64,000 nt of DNA, taken from positions 1-64,000 of the forward strand of contig NZ_JBHSHD010000016.1 in assembly GCF_042652785.1 (NCBI RefSeq), written 5' to 3'. Shown here in pieces: positions 6,815-17,561 of the stretch. Source of the stretch: Dokdonella_A ginsengisoli. GTDB taxonomy: Bacteria > Pseudomonadota > Gammaproteobacteria > Xanthomonadales > Rhodanobacteraceae. The notes under the pieces are model-generated. The model searched no databases, was not told the DNA's origin, and saw nothing but the letters and a program-made list of their open reading frames with translations. The first letter of the stretch is position 1, and every line of letters starts with the position of its first letter. The position numbers and the translations under genes were made by a program.

Positions 6815-8872
6815 CTAAGGCGTTGATCCGCCGTCGAAACCGTCGCGGAAGATCGCCTCGTCGACGGGACCGAACTGGTGCATGCCCATCAGGTCCTCGA
6901 ACGCGAACACGCGGCCGTCGTCGAGCGCGCGCAGGCGCGTCGCCGGCATCAGGCCGGTCTCGTGGACCTTCAGCAGGCGCGGATGGGCCGGATCGCCGAC
7001 GTCCAGTTCGTGCACGCCGTTGTAGTCGGAGAACCAGGCACGGTCGCCGCGCGTGGCGACCGCGCGGCCGGACCACAGGAACTCGATAGCGGGCGGCGCG
7101 TACTCGCCCAGCAGGGTCGGCTGCGCCGGATTGCCGATGTCGAGGATGTGCAGCCGGTCGTGGCAGGCGACGTAGGCGCGCGCGCCGTCGGCGGCGAGCT
7201 CGACGTCGAGCACCGGGTGGCTGGCGAACCCCTCGGCGCCGGGGCAGCCCTGGTACAACGCGATCTCGACCGGTGCATCCGGATCGCCGACGTCGAAGAC
7301 GCGCAGGCCCGAAGTGCTGCTGTAGATGTCGTCGTCGGCGCCGTAGGCGTAGCGGCCGTGCACCTGCAGGCGGTCGATCCTGGGCACCGGCACGTCGCCG
7401 CGCAGGACCAGGTTGGAAGGATCGGAAGCGTCGATGATCTTCAGCCAGTTGTTCGAGTAGCCGCCGCGGCCGAGATAGAGGAAACCGTCCTGCTCGGCGA
7501 TCCACATCCACGCGCCCTCGGCGATGAAGATCGGCGTGCGCGCCAGTTCCACCGGCCGCAGAGGATCGGACAGATCGACGACGTGAAGGCCGGTGTACGG
7601 CGAAGGCAGGTAAGCCACGTCGCCGGCGACGGCGAAGTCGGCGACGTCGTTGAGGGTGTGCCTGGTCTGCGGGATGTCGAAGCGCGCCTGCGGCGTCAGG
7701 TCGGTGGCGTCGGCGATGCCCAGGCCATAGGTGCCCTGCAGCAGCACCGCCTTGCCGCGCGCCATGGCGATGTTCCGGGCGAACGAGCCGCCGGGCTGCC
7801 ACGCTTCGCTGGCCACGCGCGGGGCAGTCGGCGCGGTGACGTCCAGGCGCACGAGGCGGTCGGCGCCGTCGAGCACCAGCGCGCCCTGCGCGTAGGGCGT
7901 CACCGAGGTGCCGGCGAACAGATCCGGCGTGCCGGGCAGCTGGATCGGCGCATGCGCGGCCAGTACCGGGTTCGCGCGGTCGCTGAAGTCGACGACGTCG
8001 ATGCCGTCGTGGCCGAGCGCGTAGACGTAGTCGCCGGACAGGAAGCCGTCGACCGCGCTGACGTCCTCGAGACTGCCAGCGACGACCATCGCGTCCGGAT
8101 CGGCGACGTCGAACAGCGTGACGTTGTCCATGCCGAACGACAGCGCGTACGGCGGCTGCACGCGGCTGCGTGCGTGCATGGGACGCTCGCCGCTGCCGCA
8201 GTCCGCGCCGGCCGCCGGAGCGGCGGGCTCGGCCACGTCGTAGCTGGTGCAGAAGTGCCACTGCACGTCGAGCAGGCCGCTGAAGCCGCTGGCGTAGAGG
8301 CGGCTGCCGTGCGCGACGGCGCCTTCGTAGTAGATCGGCCCGGCGAACGGCAGCTCGTGGTGCCGCATCGCCGGATGCAGCGGATCGGCCGTCAGGTCGC
8401 CGTAGAACAGGCCGTTCTCGCGATCGAACGCGTACAGATAGCCGTTGGCGGCGCTGATCGCCCACAGGTTCTTCAGCGTGAACGCCGGGTAGTCGTCAAA
8501 CTGGCTGACCAGCACGGGGCTGGCCGGATCGGCCAGCGAGTACACCGCGATGCCGGAATTGTCCAAGCCGGAGTACCAGCTGGCGTACAGATGGTCGCCC
8601 CAGCGCGCCAGCCCGGAGATCACGCCCTGCGCCGGCTGCGCGCCGGTGGTGGCGAGCAGCCGCGGCGCGGCGGGATCGGCGTAGTTCCAGGTGCTGACGA
8701 TGCGTCCGCCCGGCACGTAGACGTAGTCGCCGGAGACGACCGGATCGCGCAGCTGTCCGCCGAGCGCGCGCTGGAAGGACAAGGGCTGCGCCGACGGCGC
8801 CTGCGGATTCGCCGGCGCGGCGCCGGCCGCGTGACAGCAGGCGCCGAGCGCGAGAGCGAGCGGAATTCTCAT
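6815..8872 (-). CDS. Secreted LVIVD-repeat beta-propeller protein
   Basis: About 685 aa from the ATG at 8872, with GGAG about 10 nt upstream. A short signal peptide (RIPLALALGACCHAAGAAPA) is followed by LVIVD-type blades such as VVDLSDPLRPVEL and VFDVGDPDAPVEI along the whole length. The protein ends in AIFRDGFDGGSTP. It aligns blade by blade with the downstream 858-aa protein (shared GRIVSTW, YGLGIAD, RLQVHG motifs), so the two arose by tandem duplication. The gap to the next gene is 131 nt, and the two are probably co-transcribed. The IFxDGFDG end is also present on a DUF1501 protein at 61498 and may be a sorting or processing tail. Confidence 0.8.
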   Translation of the reverse strand: MRIPLALALGACCHAAGAAPANPQAPSAQPLSFQRALGGQLRDPVVSGDYVYVPGGRIVSTWNYADPAAPRLLATTGAQPAQGVISGLARWGDHLYASWYSGLDNSGIAVYSLADPASPVLVSQFDDYPAFTLKNLWAISAANGYLYAFDRENGLFYGDLTADPLHPAMRHHELPFAGPIYYEGAVAHGSRLYASGFSGLLDVQWHFCTSYDVAEPAAPAAGADCGSGERPMHARSRVQPPYALSFGMDNVTLFDVADPDAMVVAGSLEDVSAVDGFLSGDYVYALGHDGIDVVDFSDRANPVLAAHAPIQLPGTPDLFAGTSVTPYAQGALVLDGADRLVRLDVTAPTAPRVASEAWQPGGSFARNIAMARGKAVLLQGTYGLGIADATDLTPQARFDIPQTRHTLNDVADFAVAGDVAYLPSPYTGLHVVDLSDPLRPVELARTPIFIAEGAWMWIAEQDGFLYLGRGGYSNNWLKIIDASDPSNLVLRGDVPVPRIDRLQVHGRYAYGADDDIYSSTSGLRVFDVGDPDAPVEIALYQGCPGAEGFASHPVLDVELAADGARAYVACHDRLHILDIGNPAQPTLLGEYAPPAIEFLWSGRAVATRGDRAWFSDYNGVHELDVGDPAHPRLLKVHETGLMPATRLRALDDGRVFAFEDLMGMHQFGPVDEAIFRDGFDGGSTP

Positions 8873-9041
8873 GGAACGGGGCTCCGGAAAGCGCCGGCAG
8901 CGGCGCGCCGGCACTCTGGCGCCGGCCGCGCTGCGGCAGCATGTACGGCCCGTGTGGCGGCGATTCGCCGGCGATGCGGAAAACCTTTGATCGCCGCCGT
9001 TTCCGATTCGTGGAAACTGAATTCCCGGATCTTTCAGCGGG

Positions 9042-11417
9042 TTACTTCGCGGCCATACCCGATTCGCGCAGCTCCGGCACGATGCGCTCGCGCGCCAGCA
9101 CGGAGGCGTGCTCGTAGGCGCGCTGCCAGTCGTCGGTGCGGCCGAGCGCGCGCAGCAGCTGCGCCTCGGTCCAGGCGGCACGGAAATCGACCGGCGCCCA
9201 GGCCGCGATGGTGCCGACCAGCGCGGCGGCGCGATCGAGCTGGTCGGCCGCGATCAGCGCCGGCACCGCGATGGCGGCCACCTCGACGCGGTCTTCCGGC
9301 ACGCCCAGGCGCTCGGCGCGCTGGCTGGCGTCGGCGAACCTGCCCAGCGCGACGTCGCGGCGGCCTTCCGCCCAGGCCTGTTCCGCCTCGGCCAGCAGCG
9401 CCTGCAGTTCGCGCCATTCGCTGGCGGGCCGCGATTCGACCCAGGCGCGCAGCGCCGCCGTCTCCCTGCCCGCTTCGTCCAGATGGCCGCTGCGGCGCAG
9501 CGCACGCGCGCGCAGTTGCCAGGCCAGCAGATAGGTGTCGGCTTCGTCGCTGCGCAGCGCCGGCGTCAGCGCCGACTGCGCCAGCTCGGCGGCCTGCGCG
9601 GCATTGCCGCGCTCGAACGCGACGCGCGCCGAGAGCATGTGCGCAATCGTCCGCGTGGCGGCGTCCTGCGACGGCGAGGCATCGCGCTCGATGCGCGCGA
9701 GCAGGTCCGCCGCCTCGCCCAGGCGCCCCTCGACGATGCACACGTGCGCGCGGGCCAGCACCAGCTGCCAGCGCAGGCGCTCGTTGCCGGTGTGCGTCTC
9801 CGGCGGCCAGTTCTCGTCGCTGAGCGCGCGCGCGGCGGCGTAGTCGAGCAGCTGCAGCTGCACGCCGATCATCGCGAAGCGCGCGTAGACCGACTCCTCA
9901 CGCGCGCCGATCTCGCGCAGGCGCGCCTCGGCCTGGCGCAGCATCGGCAGAGCCTGCGCGACGCGATAGCGCTGCGCCACCACCAGGCCGAGATTCATGT
10001 CGCTGTGGGCGACGCCGAGCGCGTCGGCGCCGGCGGCGAACTCGACGCGCGCACGGCCGATCTCGGCGGTGGCGCGCTCTAGGTCTTCGTGCTGCGCGGC
10101 GACCGCGGCGCGGCCGGTGTACGCGGTGGCGAGGCCGATCGAATCGTGCGCCGGAGCCAGGATGTCGAGCGCCTCGCCGAAGGTCGCATCCGCCTCGGCG
10201 AAGCGCCCCAGGCGCAGCTGCGCTCCACCGAGCAGATTGAGGATGCGCCCGTGCAGGGAGACCTCGGCGTCCGCCGGCAGGCGGTCCAGCAGCGCCGTCG
10301 CCTGCTGCTGCACGGATTCGTAGCGGCCTTCGCCCATCTCAATCTGCGCCAGCCGCAGCACGACCTCCGGCGACTGGCGCAGGTCCGGTGCGGCCTGCGC
10401 GATCAGGCTGCGCGCCAGATCGAACTGGTCGGCGAGGATCGCCGCCTTGGTCCGCTGCAGCAGTTCCTGCAGCGCCAGGGTCGACGGCGCGTCGCGCGCG
10501 GCCGGCGGCTGGTAGCCGAGCCGGATCAGCAGCTGGTCGGCGGCGAGCCGGCCGGCGCCGAGCACGTCGGCGGCATCGGCCACGGCCAGGGTCCGTTCGC
10601 CGCCGCGGCTGGCGGCCAGAGTGACCTTCCAGCGTCCGTCGCGGAACTCGGCGCTGGGCGAAATCTGCAAGGCATCGGCGAACGCGGCCGGCGGCGCGCC
10701 GCCCTGCTTGAGCAGGACCAGCACGCTTTCCGTCGGCGCCGTGGCGAGGCCGCCCAGGCGCAGGCGCCCGGCGACCAGATCCATCAATCCGAACCGCAGC
10801 CAGGCCCATTCCGGCGCATCGGGCGTCTGCGCCGGCGTGACGTAGGCACCGACGCGCTCCGCCGCGGCGGGCGCGACGGCCGGTCCGTCCGGCCGCGTCC
10901 ATTGCCAAAGCGCGGCAGCCGCGACGAGCGCACCGAGCAACAGCACCGCGACGAGCGCGAAGCGCCGCCGGCCGGCGGGACGATCGGGCGGCGGCGCCGC
11001 GGCGGGCGCCTCGGCCGGCGGCGCGACACCGATGTTTTCGATCGGCGGATCGGCCGCGGACGGCGCCTCCGGCTCCGCGGAAGCCGGCGGCGCGCCCTCC
11101 TCGACCTGCGTCTCCGCCGTCCAGCGGTAGCCGAAACGCGGCACCGTGCGGATCGAGGACTGCTCGCCGCCGGACTCGCCCAGCGCACGCCGGATGCGCA
11201 GGACGGTCTGCGCCAGCAGGGTGTCGGCGACGTCGGTACGGCCCCAGACCGCGGCGATCAGCTCGTCGCGGCCGACCGCGCGCTCGCGGTGCTCGATCAG
11301 GTAGGCCAGGCAGTCCAGCGAGCTGACCGGCAGCACGACCAGCTCGCCGGCGCGGCGCAGTTCGCGCGCCGCGGGGTCGAGGCAGAAGTCGTGGAACAGG
11401 TAGCGCCGCGCGGTCAT
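9042..11417 (-). CDS. Membrane-anchored winged-helix transcriptional regulator with TPR domain (CadC-like layout)
   Basis: About 791 aa. Residues ~1-100 form an OmpR/PhoB-type DNA-binding winged helix (FHDFCLDPAARELRRAGE, LIAAVWGR, VLRIRRALGE, TVPRFGYRW). A Pro/Ala-rich linker follows, then a single transmembrane segment around residues 175-195 (FALVAVLLLGALVAAAALW), then a long periplasmic part. That part has a small alpha/beta domain and many helical TPR-like repeats with GR-(Y/F)-x-E/A-A motifs. Membrane-embedded regulators of this layout sense envelope or small-molecule signals without phosphorylation. It is divergent from ppsA with a ~117-nt gap, so it may regulate ppsA or the propeller genes downstream; that link is only positional. 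No strong ribosome-binding site precedes the ATG. Confidence 0.82.
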   Translation of the reverse strand: MTARRYLFHDFCLDPAARELRRAGELVVLPVSSLDCLAYLIEHRERAVGRDELIAAVWGRTDVADTLLAQTVLRIRRALGESGGEQSSIRTVPRFGYRWTAETQVEEGAPPASAEPEAPSAADPPIENIGVAPPAEAPAAAPPPDRPAGRRRFALVAVLLLGALVAAAALWQWTRPDGPAVAPAAAERVGAYVTPAQTPDAPEWAWLRFGLMDLVAGRLRLGGLATAPTESVLVLLKQGGAPPAAFADALQISPSAEFRDGRWKVTLAASRGGERTLAVADAADVLGAGRLAADQLLIRLGYQPPAARDAPSTLALQELLQRTKAAILADQFDLARSLIAQAAPDLRQSPEVVLRLAQIEMGEGRYESVQQQATALLDRLPADAEVSLHGRILNLLGGAQLRLGRFAEADATFGEALDILAPAHDSIGLATAYTGRAAVAAQHEDLERATAEIGRARVEFAAGADALGVAHSDMNLGLVVAQRYRVAQALPMLRQAEARLREIGAREESVYARFAMIGVQLQLLDYAAARALSDENWPPETHTGNERLRWQLVLARAHVCIVEGRLGEAADLLARIERDASPSQDAATRTIAHMLSARVAFERGNAAQAAELAQSALTPALRSDEADTYLLAWQLRARALRRSGHLDEAGRETAALRAWVESRPASEWRELQALLAEAEQAWAEGRRDVALGRFADASQRAERLGVPEDRVEVAAIAVPALIAADQLDRAAALVGTIAAWAPVDFRAAWTEAQLLRALGRTDDWQRAYEHASVLARERIVPELRESGMAAK

Positions 11418-11534
11418 CCGGGCAGGATAGCAGCCGCGCCGGGCCGGCTTGCTTGCCCGCGCGCGCGCGAAGCCCGAAAATTGGCGGCTCGCGCGGCGCT
11501 GCCGCGCTCCTCTCTCGTTTTCCCGGAGCATCCC

Positions 11535-13907
<2,373 letters not shown>

Positions 13908-13919
13908 TCGCGTCGCGCG

Positions 13920-13944
13920 CCGGCGCCGCACTTCGCGGCGCCGG
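13920..13944 (+). terminator. GC-rich hairpin after ppsA
   Basis: A perfect 10-bp inverted repeat (CCGGCGCCGC/GCGGCGCCGG) with loop ACTTC lies 13 nt after the ppsA stop. No run of T follows, so it may act as an mRNA 3' stabiliser or an imperfect terminator. Confidence 0.55.
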
Positions 13945-13986
13945 CACGCTGTTATGCTGCCGCGATCGTGGCAGCCATCGGTCCGT

Positions 13987-14922
13987 ATGGATTCGAGCGA
14001 CAGCGCAGCGCAGACAGCGTCTCCCCCGCCTCCGGGCGTGCTTCTGCGAACCTATGCCGCGGCCGAACTGGCACGGGCGATCGCCTGCCTCGGCTGGCGC
14101 GGCTCGCGCCTCCACACCGGCGTGCACCAGGCGCGCAAGTCGCTGCGCCGCACGCGCGCGACGCTCGCCCTCGGCGGCCCCGCGCTCGGCCCCGGCGCCG
14201 CCCTGATCGATCGCGAGCTGCGCGGCGTGAACACGAAGCTGTCGAAGCTGCGCGACGCCCACGCCCTGGTCGACACGCTCGACCACCTGCTGCGCAAGCG
14301 CGGCGACGATCCCGGGCTGGCTCCGGTGCTGCGGCGCGTACGGCGCAGCGCGGCCGGCGCGCGCGCAGCGCGTGCGCGCACGGTGCTCGCCGCCGATCCG
14401 CAGCTACACGACCGGCGCGCGCTGCTGGCGGTGCTGCAGGCCGCCCTCGCCGCCCTGCCGTGGGACGCGCTGACCGTCGACGGCGTGCGCGAAGCATTGC
14501 ATCGCAGCGCCGCACGCGTCGACGAAGCCGCCGCCCGCGCGCAGGCCAGCGGCCGCGACCTCGACTGGCATCGCTGGCGCCGCCGCGCGCGCCGGCTGTC
14601 GCAGCAGCTGCGCGCGCTGGACGACTCGATCGCGATCCCGGCGGAACCGGACTACGTCAAGCGCGTGGCGGTGCTGCTGGGCGAGGCGCAGGACTATTCG
14701 CTGCTGCGCGAACACTGCGGCCGGCACGCCGGATTCGCCGCGGCCGATCGCGCCGTGCTGCGCGAACTGAGCGAACGCGGCACAGCACATCTGCGCGAGC
14801 GCATCCGCGCCGAGCTGCCCACCGCGCGCCGCGCCGGATCCGACACTCCCGGCGGCGATGCCCTCAAGGACCGGGCCGCGCGACCAGGCCGGCGGCGGCC
14901 GCGACCAGAACCCCTCCGCTGA
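13987..14922 (+). CDS. CHAD domain-containing protein
   Basis: About 311 aa from the ATG at 13987; an upstream in-frame ATG at 13954 would add 11 residues, and neither has a clear ribosome-binding site. The sequence is rich in Arg, His and Ala. It shows the CHAD helix pattern (HTGVHQARKSLRRTRATLAL early, LSKLRDAHALVDTL, then WHRWRRRARRLSQQLRAL in the second half). CHAD domains bind polyphosphate through conserved basic residues and are often found near polyP or PHB granules. This genome stretch also has PHB genes (phaB, phaR), but not adjacent. No CYTH domain is attached. The 3' end overlaps, on the other strand, a small broken reading frame. Confidence 0.8.
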   Translation: MDSSDSAAQTASPPPPGVLLRTYAAAELARAIACLGWRGSRLHTGVHQARKSLRRTRATLALGGPALGPGAALIDRELRGVNTKLSKLRDAHALVDTLDHLLRKRGDDPGLAPVLRRVRRSAAGARAARARTVLAADPQLHDRRALLAVLQAALAALPWDALTVDGVREALHRSAARVDEAAARAQASGRDLDWHRWRRRARRLSQQLRALDDSIAIPAEPDYVKRVAVLLGEAQDYSLLREHCGRHAGFAAADRAVLRELSERGTAHLRERIRAELPTARRAGSDTPGGDALKDRAARPGRRRPRPEPLR

Positions 14923-15130
14923 AGACCAGGACGATCATCAGCGGAGTGACTTCGCGGCGCTGCGGATCCTTCGCGGAGAAGGAAAACAAGGCAGACACGA
15001 TCCGCCGCGGCAGGCTTGCCTCGCCGCCGTCGCGGCGCAGGCGGTACGCGACGAGCGCCGAAACGGCGAACGGCGCCCACGGCAGTCACCAGTGCTCTCC
15101 GAGCCAGTCGCCGAAAGCCGGCGCGGCCAT
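14864..15130 (-). pseudogene. Small membrane protein gene interrupted by an in-frame TGA
   Basis: The ATG at 15130 overlaps the stop of the oxygenase gene by one base (TGATG), as in a coupled operon. Translation gives AAPAFGDWLGEHW, then TGA at 15088-15086, then in the same frame LPWAPFAVSALVAYRLRR, and later PLMIVLVFSGGVLVAAAAGL with a stop at 14866-14864. Both parts look like one coherent ~88-aa protein with two hydrophobic segments. A single TGG-to-TGA change would explain it. It may be a real nonsense mutation, a sequencing error, or readthrough. No family is recognised. Confidence 0.45.
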
Positions 15131-16083
15131 CAGATGAGCTTGATCTCGCGCAGGCGTTCCTGCAGGTACTCGTGCGCGGTGATCGGCTGCGGATAGCGGC
15201 TGGGGTTGTCTGCGTCGACGCAGGAAGGCAGCACGTCGATGACGAAGTCCGGATTGGGATGCAGGAAGAACGGCACCGAGTAGCGCGGCTGGCGCGCGGC
15301 CTCGCCGGGCGGATTGGTCACGCGGTGCGTCGTCGACGGATAGACGTGGTTGGTCAGCCGCTGCAGCATGTCGCCGATGTTGACGACGATGGTGTCGGCG
15401 TCGGCGGTGAACGGCACCCATTCGCCCTTGCGCGAGAGCACTTCCAGGCCCTGCGCGCTGGCGCCGACCAGCAGGGTGATGAGGTTGATGTCCTCGTGCG
15501 CGCCGGCGCGCACGTTCGGGATTTCCGGCGAGGTGATCGGCGGATAGTGGATCGGGCGCAGGATCGAGTTGCCGAAGTGGGTCTTGTCGTCGAAGTACGT
15601 CTCGGGCAGGTCGATGTGCAGCGCGAGCGCGCGCAGCACGCGCGAGCCGAGCGCGTCGAGCGCCTCGAACAGGCCGTAGCCGTGCTCGCGGAAGCCCGGC
15701 ACCTCGTCCGGCCACAGGTTCGGCGCCATCACGTCGGCGTAGACCGAATCGCGCGCGATCTCGCGGCCGACGTGCCAGAACTCCTTCAGGTCCGGGTATT
15801 TCGAATCCTTCGCCGTCTCCACGCCGAACGGCGTGTAGCCGCGCGCGCCGCCGCCGCCCTTGACGTGGTACTTCAGCTTGGTCTCGGCCGGCAGCGCGAA
15901 GAAGCGCCGGAAGACGTCGTAGGCGGCGTCGATGCGCTCCTGCGCGATGCCGTGGCCGCGGATGCCGGCGAAGCCCCATTCGCGGTAGGCGGCGCCCAGT
16001 TCGGCGACGAACGCGTCACGGTCGCCGCCGCTGGACGGATCGACGTAGCGGCGGATGTCGAGCGTCGGGATGCGTGCGGTCAT
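15130..16083 (-). CDS. Isopenicillin N synthase-family 2-oxoglutarate/Fe(II) oxygenase
   Basis: A 317-aa protein beginning IPTLDIRRYVD. The DIOX_N domain covers residues ~5-110 and the 2OG-FeII domain ~170-280. The iron ligands are visible as His196 and Asp198 (AHEDIN) and His253 (STTHRV); Arg268 in RYSVPFF would bind 2-oxoglutarate. The family oxidises small molecules, and the bacterial members are mostly of unknown substrate. It lies 4 nt downstream of glmM on the same strand and is probably co-transcribed with it. Fold and cofactor are firm; the substrate is unknown. Confidence 0.88.
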   Translation of the reverse strand: MTARIPTLDIRRYVDPSSGGDRDAFVAELGAAYREWGFAGIRGHGIAQERIDAAYDVFRRFFALPAETKLKYHVKGGGGARGYTPFGVETAKDSKYPDLKEFWHVGREIARDSVYADVMAPNLWPDEVPGFREHGYGLFEALDALGSRVLRALALHIDLPETYFDDKTHFGNSILRPIHYPPITSPEIPNVRAGAHEDINLITLLVGASAQGLEVLSRKGEWVPFTADADTIVVNIGDMLQRLTNHVYPSTTHRVTNPPGEAARQPRYSVPFFLHPNPDFVIDVLPSCVDADNPSRYPQPITAHEYLQERLREIKLI

Positions 16084-16087
16084 GGCG

Positions 16088-17476
16088 TCACGTCGGGGCC
16101 TGGGAAGCGGCCGATTTTACGGCCTCGGCGAGTTCGTCGGCGAGGCGCGCGACCAGCCCTGCATCGCCGGCCTCGACCGTGACGCGCACCAGCGGCTCGG
16201 TGCCGGACGGCCGCAGCACGACGCGTCCCTGCCCTTCCAGTTCGGCACGCACGCGCTCGAACACGCGCTGCACGTCGGCGTGCCCCACCAGCGCGGCGGC
16301 GCCGCCGGAGACGCGGACGTTGACCGTCGTCTGCGCGACCTTGCGCATGCCGGCGACCGCCTCGTCGAGCCGCCGGCGCGTGCGCATCAGCACGTCGAGC
16401 ACCTGCAGCGCGCTGATGATGGCGTCGCCGCTGCTCGCGCGGTCGAGCGTGAGGATGTGGCCGGAGGTCTCGCCGCCGAGCACGCCGCCGTGCTGCTTGA
16501 GCAGCTGCAGCACGTAGCGGTCGCCGACGTTGGCGCGCAGGAACGGCACGCCGAGTTCGCGCATCGCGCGCTCGAGGCCGTAATTGCTCATCAGCGTGCC
16601 GACCAGCGGTCCGCGCAGGCGGCCGCCGGCGTGCCAGTCGGTGGCGAGCACGTAGAGCAGCTGGTCGCCGTCGACCAGCGTTCCCTCGCGATCGACCATC
16701 TGCACGCGGTCGCCGTCGCCGTCGAAGGCGATGCCGAGGTCGGCGCCGGCGGCGACCACCGCCTGCGCCAGCGCGCGCGGATGGGTCGAACCGCAGTCGC
16801 GGTTGATGTTCAGGCCGTCCGGCTGCACGCCGATGGCCGAGACCCTGGCGCCCAGCTCGGCGAACACGGTCGGCGCGATCTGGTAGGTCGCGCCGTGCGC
16901 GCAGTCGAGCACGATCGACAGGCCGTGCAGATCGAGCGAATCGGGCACGGTGGACTTGCAGAACTCGGCGTAGCGCGAGGCCGCGTCGCGCACGCGCACG
17001 ACCTTGCCGATCGCCTCCGAGGCGACCGTGGTGAACGGTGCGTCGAGTTCGGCCTCGATCTCCTGCTCGAGCGCGTCGTCGAGCTTCTCGCCCTGCGCGG
17101 AGAAGAACTTGATGCCGTTGTCGTGATGCGGATTGTGCGAGGCGCTGATGACGATGCCGGCGCTGGCGCGCAGCGAGCGCGTCAGGTAGGCCACCGCCGG
17201 CGTCGGCATCGGCCCGAGCAGGCTGACCCCGGCGCCCGCCGAGACCAGGCCGGCCTCCAGCGCGGACTCGAACATGTAGCCCGACACGCGCGTGTCCTTG
17301 CCGATCACCACGCTGACCGCGCCGCCGCGGCGCGCCAGCACCGCACCGACCGCGCGGCCGAGCTTGAGCATGAACTCGGCCGTGATCGGCCACTCGCCGA
17401 CGCGGCCGCGGATACCGTCGGTGCCGAAGTACCTGCGCGTGGCGCGAGGGCTGAGGGCTGAGGGCTGAGGGCTCAT
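16088..17476 (-). CDS. glmM: Phosphoglucosamine mutase
   Basis: A 462-aa protein of the alpha-D-phosphohexomutase family. It begins its conserved part at RRYFGTDGIRGRVGEWP (residues 14-30). The catalytic Ser113 lies in SASHNPHHDNG and the metal loop reads FDGDGDRVQMVD; the C-terminal phosphate loop is VLRPSGTEPLVRVTVE. It converts glucosamine-6-phosphate to glucosamine-1-phosphate for UDP-GlcNAc synthesis in the cytoplasm. The only ATG upstream of the conserved part is at 17476. The first 11 residues (MSPQPSALSPR) are encoded by the GGGCTGA repeat element at 17446-17549, an odd N-terminal extension. The oxygenase gene follows by 4 nt. Confidence 0.95.
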   Translation of the reverse strand: MSPQPSALSPRATRRYFGTDGIRGRVGEWPITAEFMLKLGRAVGAVLARRGGAVSVVIGKDTRVSGYMFESALEAGLVSAGAGVSLLGPMPTPAVAYLTRSLRASAGIVISASHNPHHDNGIKFFSAQGEKLDDALEQEIEAELDAPFTTVASEAIGKVVRVRDAASRYAEFCKSTVPDSLDLHGLSIVLDCAHGATYQIAPTVFAELGARVSAIGVQPDGLNINRDCGSTHPRALAQAVVAAGADLGIAFDGDGDRVQMVDREGTLVDGDQLLYVLATDWHAGGRLRGPLVGTLMSNYGLERAMRELGVPFLRANVGDRYVLQLLKQHGGVLGGETSGHILTLDRASSGDAIISALQVLDVLMRTRRRLDEAVAGMRKVAQTTVNVRVSGGAAALVGHADVQRVFERVRAELEGQGRVVLRPSGTEPLVRVTVEAGDAGLVARLADELAEAVKSAASQAPT

Positions 17477-17549
17477 GCTCGTCGGGCTCGAAGAAGGCCG
17501 AGTCGAGCTGCGCGACCTCGGCTGTTCAGCCCTCGGCCCTCGGCCCTCG
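17446..17549. repeat. Heptad GGGCTGA inverted-repeat element, copy A
   Basis: The left arm (17446-17472) is tandem GAGGGCT/GGGCTGA units; the right arm (17525-17549) holds their reverse complement (TTCAGCCCTC then GGCCCTC units). The arms could fold into a long hairpin. The element fills the gap between the dksA-like gene and glmM and supplies glmM's start codon and first residues. A second copy with the same layout is at 28515-28599. Confidence 0.75.
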
Positions 17550-17561
17550 ACCTTGCTCGGA

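Noticed and set aside
3612..6818. Very long open frame opposite the LVIVD propeller gene (over 1000 codons), and similar long frames opposite ppsA, the TPR regulator and the TonB receptor
   Set aside because: They are antisense shadows caused by high G+C; the products are Arg/Ala/Val-rich, have no domains, and overlap clear genes.
15086..15088. Selenocysteine at the in-frame TGA
   Set aside because: No SECIS-like hairpin was recognised, no selenoprotein family matches, and a Trp-to-stop change explains it better.
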